From Cytophagaceae bacterium (GTDB taxonomy: Bacteria > Bacteroidota > Bacteroidia > Cytophagales > Spirosomataceae): a DNA stretch of 39,896 nt. Shown here in pieces: positions 35,153 to 39,896 of this stretch (position 1 is its first letter; the number at the start of each line of letters is the position of its first letter). The stretch spans positions 1-39,896 of the forward strand of contig JAIYBU010000012.1 of NCBI GenBank assembly GCA_027488335.1. Reading direction: 5' to 3'. The translations under genes and the position numbers were made by a program. The notes under the pieces were generated by a model. It saw only the letters and a list, made by a program, of their open reading frames with translations. It made no database searches and was not told the DNA's origin.

Positions 35153-37222
35153 TTATTTCTGTGATGAAATCAAATCACAAAGAATACGCTCGCTCTCAGT
35201 CAGGATAACATCTTTTTCTTTCTCATCTTTATCACCAGAACTTAGTTTATTTACCGCTTTTCTACGTTTTTCGTTTTCATCACGCTCTTGCTTGCGTTTG
35301 GCTTCATTTAACGAAATAACCGTAATATCTTTTATCTTACGATATTCAGCCAAATCATCGGTTAATTGCTTCAATTCTTGGTCTGACTTCAAACGAGCTT
35401 GATATTTCTCTTGTAATTTGGCAAGTATTTTCTCGTTGATAACCATTGTTTTCTCGTAATCAGAGGTTTTTACTTGGTCGTACGGCAATGCACTTGGTTG
35501 CGAGCTTTCTCCCATTTCTTCTGGGTCAAATGGCGTCGGAAGGTCAATATCAGCCACCACGCCTTTGCGTTGAGTGCTATTTCCTGTAATGCGATAAAAC
35601 TTTTCAGTTGTAAGTTTTAATTGTCCATATCTTTCTTTTTGGTCGAAACCAGCGTTTGTTTTCTTATCCGTTGAAGCTGTGCGAGGAGAAAGTAAAAACT
35701 GGTCTAAATCAACCAATTGTTGCACTGTTCCTTTACCAAAAGATTGTTCACCAACAATTACCCCACGCTTATAATCCTGAATTGCTCCTGCAAAAATCTC
35801 CGATGCCGAAGCACTAAAACGGTTTTGAAGAATAACTAACGGGCCATTATAAACCAATTCGGCGTCAGTATCGCTTTCTACGTCAATGCTGCCATTATTA
35901 TCACGACGTTGCACAACAGGGCCTTTTGTAATGAATAAACCTGTAAGGTTAATAGCCTCGGTCAATGAACCGCCACCGTTATTACGAAGGTCTATCACTA
36001 CGCCATCCACTCCTTTTGCTTTAAATTCATTCAAGAAACGCTTTACATCTTTGGTTGTACTCTGAAAATCTCCACCTTTTCGGGCATCTTCAAAGTCACG
36101 GTAAAACATTGGAATATCAATTATGCCCAGTTTATAGTCTTTACCATCTTTTTTCATCGGAACAACCTCCCCTTTGGCTACCGCTTCTTCGAGTTTTACT
36201 TTTTCACGTACCAAACGAAGTTCTTTTGTTGGCGAACCAGCAGGGGCATCGCCTGGTAATAATCTTACACGCACAACAGTTCCTTTTGTGCCTCTGATTA
36301 GTTTTACAGCATCATCGGTCAACCAACCCACAATATCTTGCCAAGTACCGTTTTCACCCTGAGCAACGGCCACAATCCTATCATTTTTGGTGGCCTGCCC
36401 ACTTTTAAATAAGGGTCCTCCTGGTATAATCTCAGCAATTTTCACGTAGTCTCCTTCATTTTGCAACGAAGCACCAATTCCTTCTACCGACTGGCTCATT
36501 TCGATATTAAACTGAGCAGCCGTACTCGGAATCATATAATTTGTATGGGGGTCTATGGTTTCAGAAAACGCATTCATAAACGACTGAAATACATCATCGG
36601 CTCTCCATTTAGCAATACGTCCTTCCCAACGCTTATAGCGGTCTTTTAATGTTGCTATTGTAGCAGAATCTTTGCTTCCACTTAGTTTCAGGTCAAGCAC
36701 TTGGCTTTTCACAATTTTACGCCAAACGTCATCCAACTCAGCCGTTGATTTCGCCCAAGGGGTTTTCTCTCGGTCAGTTTCATAGCTTTCGTCTGCCGTA
36801 AAGTCAAATGGTTTATCAAGCAAAGCCATGATAAACTCGTGACGCTCTTTGTAGCGTTTGCGATAAAGATTGAACACCTCGAATGGAGCAGTTAAATCAC
36901 CTTCCAATAAATCTTCATCAATAGCATAACGATATTTTTCAAAAGATTTGATATCGCTTTCAATAAAATATGAATGTCCGCCATCAACATCTTTCAAGAA
37001 ATTATCCCAAACTTTTGCCGAAAAATCATCATCAAGCTTAAATTTTTGGTAATGATGATAGCTCAAAAACTGGGTAGCAAACTGCTCAACTTGCTCTTGC
37101 GTACGAGTTGGTTTCAAGTCGTTGTAGCCATACGTTGGCGACGCCGCAGTCTGATTTTGAGCTTTATTTTCAAAGCATCCAAAAAGACCAGTTAAGGTTA
37201 ATAGAACGATGATTCTTTTCAT
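35153..37222 (-). CDS. prc: Prc/Tsp-like carboxy-terminal processing protease, lipoprotein
   Basis: The 689-residue form starts at ATG 37222, giving a signal MKRIIVLLTLTGLFGC with lipobox LFGC. Domains in order: Tsp N-terminal helical region (about 40-225), PDZ domain (about 230-320, with MSQSVEGIGASL and IIPGGPLFKSG), S41 protease core with VDGVVIDLRNNGGGSL, nucleophile Ser472 in FSASASEIF and Lys497 in SFGKGTVQ (25 residues apart as in E. coli Prc), then a Tsp-type C-terminal domain rich in Lys/Glu helices. It trims or degrades periplasmic proteins from their C-termini. It follows the FKBP gene by 51 bases on the same strand, forming a folding/quality-control pair. Confidence 0.92.
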   Translation of the reverse strand: MKRIIVLLTLTGLFGCFENKAQNQTAASPTYGYNDLKPTRTQEQVEQFATQFLSYHHYQKFKLDDDFSAKVWDNFLKDVDGGHSYFIESDIKSFEKYRYAIDEDLLEGDLTAPFEVFNLYRKRYKERHEFIMALLDKPFDFTADESYETDREKTPWAKSTAELDDVWRKIVKSQVLDLKLSGSKDSATIATLKDRYKRWEGRIAKWRADDVFQSFMNAFSETIDPHTNYMIPSTAAQFNIEMSQSVEGIGASLQNEGDYVKIAEIIPGGPLFKSGQATKNDRIVAVAQGENGTWQDIVGWLTDDAVKLIRGTKGTVVRVRLLPGDAPAGSPTKELRLVREKVKLEEAVAKGEVVPMKKDGKDYKLGIIDIPMFYRDFEDARKGGDFQSTTKDVKRFLNEFKAKGVDGVVIDLRNNGGGSLTEAINLTGLFITKGPVVQRRDNNGSIDVESDTDAELVYNGPLVILQNRFSASASEIFAGAIQDYKRGVIVGEQSFGKGTVQQLVDLDQFLLSPRTASTDKKTNAGFDQKERYGQLKLTTEKFYRITGNSTQRKGVVADIDLPTPFDPEEMGESSQPSALPYDQVKTSDYEKTMVINEKILAKLQEKYQARLKSDQELKQLTDDLAEYRKIKDITVISLNEAKRKQERDENEKRRKAVNKLSSGDKDEKEKDVILTESERILCDLISSQK

Positions 37223-37273
37223 AATTTGCAACATGACCAACCCAACCCCTAAAGGGGAGTTTAATTTTTTAGT

Positions 37274-38023
37274 TTATTTAACAATATCGAGCAATTCTAC
37301 TTCAAAAATCAAAACTTGATTCGGGCCGATGCTTGGTGGACCTTGTGGCCCATAAGCCAAGTTTGAAGGAATAAATAATTTCCATTTTGAGCCAACTGGC
37401 ATTAGTTGCAGGGCTTCTACCCAACCTTGAATTACTTGAGTTACACCAAATTCGGCTGGTTGTCCACGTTCTACCGAGCTATCAAAAACACTTCCATCTA
37501 TCAATGTTCCGTGATAATGTACTTTTACTTTATCAGAAGATGCAGGTTTTACGCCAGTACCTTCTTTCATAATCGAATATTGCAAGCCACTTGGCAAAGT
37601 TACAACACCAGCTTTCGTTTTATTTTCAGCCAAAAATTTATCACCTACTGCTTTATTTGCAGCACCTTTTTTCATTGATTCATTCTGAAAATATCCTTGA
37701 ATATAAGCATTCGCTGCATTTGGGTCCATCAATGCTGTTTGCCCATTTAATACATGGTCAATGGCTTTTGCCATCATGGTTGAATTAACTTTCAGGTTTT
37801 GTTGTTTTAAATTACCAGCGATATTCATTCCGATAGCATAACTAATCGAATCAACACCGTTTTTCATCCCATCCGATAATGGAGCAACAACTACAGTTTT
37901 TGTAGTCGTAACTGGTTTTGCAGCAGGAGTTTTAGTTTTAGCGGCTGACGTCTTTGTGTTTTGTGCAAACGATAATTGTGTTAGTAGAATTAAAGTAGCG
38001 AAAGCAATAAATGTTTTTTTCAT
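37274..38023 (-). CDS. FKBP-type peptidyl-prolyl isomerase, periplasmic
   Basis: The 249-residue protein has a signal peptide (cut after LSFAQ, about residue 21), an Ala/Lys/Thr-rich linker, an N-terminal FKBP dimerisation domain (about 50-130, NGVDSISYAIGMNIAGNL) and a C-terminal FKBP catalytic domain (about 140-249). The latter contains VKVHYHGTLIDGSVFDSS, VIQGWVEALQLMPVGSKWKL and FIPSNLAYGP, ending in LIFEVELLDI. This is a FkpA/Mip-like periplasmic proline isomerase and chaperone. It is first in an operon with the Prc-like protease. Confidence 0.92.
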   Translation of the reverse strand: MKKTFIAFATLILLTQLSFAQNTKTSAAKTKTPAAKPVTTTKTVVVAPLSDGMKNGVDSISYAIGMNIAGNLKQQNLKVNSTMMAKAIDHVLNGQTALMDPNAANAYIQGYFQNESMKKGAANKAVGDKFLAENKTKAGVVTLPSGLQYSIMKEGTGVKPASSDKVKVHYHGTLIDGSVFDSSVERGQPAEFGVTQVIQGWVEALQLMPVGSKWKLFIPSNLAYGPQGPPSIGPNQVLIFEVELLDIVK

Positions 38024-38219
38024 TTCTCAGATATACTTATTTTGAATTAACTTTTTTACAAATAACAAATAAACGTACTTTTAGTCTAAAAATTAGTATT
38101 TCTATAAAAAAACTATGTAATAATTACACATTTACGAGTGAAATGATTCGTCAGCTTGTTGTAAGACTAATTATTTAACATATTTTAAGAAATAGCTTCT
38201 TTATTACTCCTTTTTTAAC

Positions 38220-39272
38220 ATGCTCACACCTGAAGAATTCCAAAGATATAATCGACAAATGTTAATGCCTGAATTTGGCTTAGCTGGACAAGAGAAACTA
38301 AAACAAGCAAAGGTTTTAGTAATTGGTTGTGGCGGGCTCGGTAGTCCTATTTTGCTATACCTTACGGCGGCGGGTATTGGTACAATTGGAATTGTTGAAA
38401 ACGATAAAATAGATATTAGTAACCTTCAAAGACAAATTTTGTATAGTTCTTCGGCAGTTGGACAAGAGAAAATTAGTGAAAGCATTAACCGACTATCAGC
38501 ATTAAATCCTTTGGTTAAATTTAATAAATATCCAACCCGATTAAATGCGAACAACGCTTTAGAAATCATCAAAAATTATGATATTGTCATTGATGGAACA
38601 GACAATTTTCCGACTCGATATTTAGTAAATGACGCTTGTGTTATCCTCAATAAACCCTTTGTTTATGGGGCAATACACCGCTTTGAAGGACAAGTCGCCG
38701 TTTTTAATCATCAAAATTCAGCCACTTATCGAGATTTATTTCCCACACCGCCACCACCCGAACAGGCTCCAAACTGTGCAGAAACAGGAGTTTTGGGCGT
38801 TTTACCAGGAATTATTGGTTCGATGCAAGCCCTCGAAGCCATCAAAGTTTTAACTAATATTGGCGACCCTCTTTCTGGAAAATTATTGGTATTGGACACA
38901 CTTTCGATGCAAAGCCGAATTATTAAAATCCCAAAAATGCCCGAAATATCAAAAATCACCGAATTGATTGATTATGAAAAATTTTGTGGTTTAAAATCAG
39001 CGAATGATATTACTTTTGAAGAACTGAAAACCTTAAAAAATTATCAACTAATTGATGTAAGAGAAAAACATGAATACGAAACTCGCAATATTGGAGGGGA
39101 ATTAATGCCTTTATCAGAATTAGAAAAACATTTACCTAAAATCAATCGAAATAGAACAGTGGTTATACATTGCCAAAGTGGTGTTCGTAGTCAGAAAGCA
39201 ATACAAATACTACGAGAAAACTTTGGCTTTACGAACTTAATAAATCTTGCTGGTGGAATAAATAAAATTTAG
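38220..39272 (+). CDS. moeB: MoeB/ThiF-like adenylyltransferase fused to rhodanese
   Basis: The 350-residue protein has an E1-like domain (1 to about 245): RYNRQMLMPEFGLAGQEKL, the ATP loop VIGCGGLGSPILLYL, DISNLQRQIL and DGTDNFPTRYLVNDAC. Then comes FPTPPPPEQAPNCAETGVLGV with the conserved Cys186, and a C-terminal rhodanese domain (about 255-350) with LIDVREKHEYE and the active loop HCQSGVRS (Cys318). This layout matches MoeB/UBA4-type enzymes that adenylate and thiolate a MoaD- or ThiS-like sulfur carrier. The two CxxC zinc pairs of MoeB are absent (YRDLF at 170-174 where CYRCLF is usual). No carrier gene is adjacent. It is followed by the GreA-like gene after 45 bases. Confidence 0.88.
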   Translation: MLTPEEFQRYNRQMLMPEFGLAGQEKLKQAKVLVIGCGGLGSPILLYLTAAGIGTIGIVENDKIDISNLQRQILYSSSAVGQEKISESINRLSALNPLVKFNKYPTRLNANNALEIIKNYDIVIDGTDNFPTRYLVNDACVILNKPFVYGAIHRFEGQVAVFNHQNSATYRDLFPTPPPPEQAPNCAETGVLGVLPGIIGSMQALEAIKVLTNIGDPLSGKLLVLDTLSMQSRIIKIPKMPEISKITELIDYEKFCGLKSANDITFEELKTLKNYQLIDVREKHEYETRNIGGELMPLSELEKHLPKINRNRTVVIHCQSGVRSQKAIQILRENFGFTNLINLAGGINKI

Positions 39273-39316
39273 GAAAGTACCTTTTAAACTCTCCCAATAC
39301 CTTGGATTTTCGATAC

Positions 39317-39760
39317 ATGAAACAACAATTATTAGAAAAAGTAAAAGAATTAATAGAAAGTCGTATGCAAACTTCTTTTGAGGCCATGGAAGCGGCAAAA
39401 AACTCAGCGAATGAAGAAGGGAAAAGTTCAGTAGGGGACAAATACGAAACAGCCCGAGCAATGGGACAACTCGACCGAGAAATGAATGGACGAATGTACG
39501 AACAAGCACGGCAAGAAAGATTATCTCTCGATAAAATAGACCCAGAAATCAATTTTAAGAAAATAGCATTTGGAGCATTAACCGAGACAACGATGGGGCA
39601 TTTTTTCGTGTCAATCGGAGCAGGAATAGTTGATTTAAACGGAACAAAATTTATGGTAATTTCGCAAGAAGCACCCGTTGGGCAACTAATTTTAGGAAAA
39701 ACAGTAGGGGAGACCTTTGATTTTAGAGGAAAAACGCATAAAATACTATCTGTTTGCTAA
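39317..39760 (+). CDS. GreA/GreB-like small protein
   Basis: The 147-residue form starts at ATG 39317 (a TTG at 39302 is less likely). Its first half is a helical coiled-coil with ANEEGKSSVGDKYETARAMGQLDREMN. The second half is a beta-rich domain ending GQLILGKTVGETFDFRGKTHKILSVC, matching the C-terminal domain of GreA/GreB elongation factors, including the GKTVGE turn. The family is common in Bacteroidota and is often mislabelled 3-oxoacyl-ACP synthase. It probably binds RNA polymerase near the secondary channel; the acidic tip residues are not obvious, so transcript-cleavage activity is uncertain. It follows the MoeB-like gene and ends at a terminator. Confidence 0.78.
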   Translation: MKQQLLEKVKELIESRMQTSFEAMEAAKNSANEEGKSSVGDKYETARAMGQLDREMNGRMYEQARQERLSLDKIDPEINFKKIAFGALTETTMGHFFVSIGAGIVDLNGTKFMVISQEAPVGQLILGKTVGETFDFRGKTHKILSVC

Positions 39761-39775
39761 TCTCAAGATACACTT

Positions 39776-39810
39776 AACCCTACCTCATAATTAGTAGGGT
39801 TTATTTTTTA
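39776..39810 (+). terminator. Terminator of MoeB-GreA-like unit
   Basis: An eight-pair stem AACCCTAC/GTAGGGTT (39776-39783 with 39794-39801) followed by tatttttta. Confidence 0.75.
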
Positions 39811-39842
39811 TATAGATATCTTGAATTAAAGTGCCTAAACGC

Positions 39843-39872
39843 AAAAAAGTCTCATCATTTCTGATGAGACTT
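39843..39872 (-). terminator. Terminator of a gene beyond the right edge
   Basis: A perfect 11-pair stem AAGTCTCATCA/TGATGAGACTT (39847-39857 with 39862-39872). The T-run follows on the minus strand, so it ends a minus-strand gene lying outside the window, convergent with the GreA-like gene. Confidence 0.7.
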
Positions 39873-39896
39873 CTGCTCTAATAAAATTCTGGCGTC

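Overview
The window looks like chromosome of a free-living member of Bacteroidota, most likely a Cytophagales-type organism. This is inferred from AT-rich DNA, several intergenic signals that fit the Bacteroidota promoter (TTG, about 19-23 bases, TAnnTTTG), lipoproteins and secreted proteins of the usual Bacteroidota kinds, a DASH cryptochrome, a short Bacteroidota-type uridine kinase, and a GreA-like small protein next to a MoeB-rhodanese fusion. I see no rRNA, tRNA, CRISPR, prophage or intact insertion sequence.

Layout. 1-6 kb: a small lipoprotein gene (+), then minus-strand genes for two TPM-domain proteins and LemA (one operon with a clear promoter), a DASH cryptochrome, a lipoprotein and uridine kinase. 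6.2-10.8 kb (+): a sulfite-oxidase-like molybdoenzyme, an S41-type protease, a membrane-anchored AraC-type regulator and an acyltransferase-3 membrane protein. 10.8-11 kb: a small non-coding element with terminal inverted repeats and flanking direct repeats (MITE-like). 11.2-16.4 kb (+): a three-gene type I secretion-like operon (ABC protein, HlyD-like adaptor, TolC-like outer membrane protein) whose ABC protein has lost most residues needed for ATP hydrolysis. 16.4-16.9 kb: an unmarked, decayed DUF4394 pseudogene. 17.1-23.5 kb (-): a very large secreted modular protein and a penicillin-acylase-family Ntn hydrolase. 23.8-26.4 kb: an Arg/Asn/Ser-rich secreted protein (+) and a DbpA-type RNA helicase (-).

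26.8-29.8 kb (+) is a small sugar/surface-glycan cluster: a DegT-type aminotransferase, a family 2 glycosyltransferase interrupted by an in-frame stop directly after a 17-T tract, and a SAM methyltransferase. 29.8-38.0 kb (-) holds murF, a LOG-family hydrolase, a DUF72 protein, an alpha-amylase-like protein with an unusually long spacer between catalytic regions I and II, and an FKBP isomerase gene followed by a Prc-like protease gene (envelope protein quality control). 38.2-39.8 kb (+): the MoeB-like/rhodanese fusion lacking its zinc cysteines and a GreA/GreB-like protein. Convergent genes are separated by strong, often bidirectional, hairpin terminators.

The most notable points are the type I exporter with a degenerate ATPase, the MITE-like element with a cloverleaf-like fold, two broken genes that normal gene calling would miss or mis-start, and the modular Cys-rich giant protein beside the exporter. 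I did not find a clearly new multi-gene defence or mobile system. The exporter operon is the best candidate for something functionally unusual. All family assignments are from reading the sequence; no database search was run.
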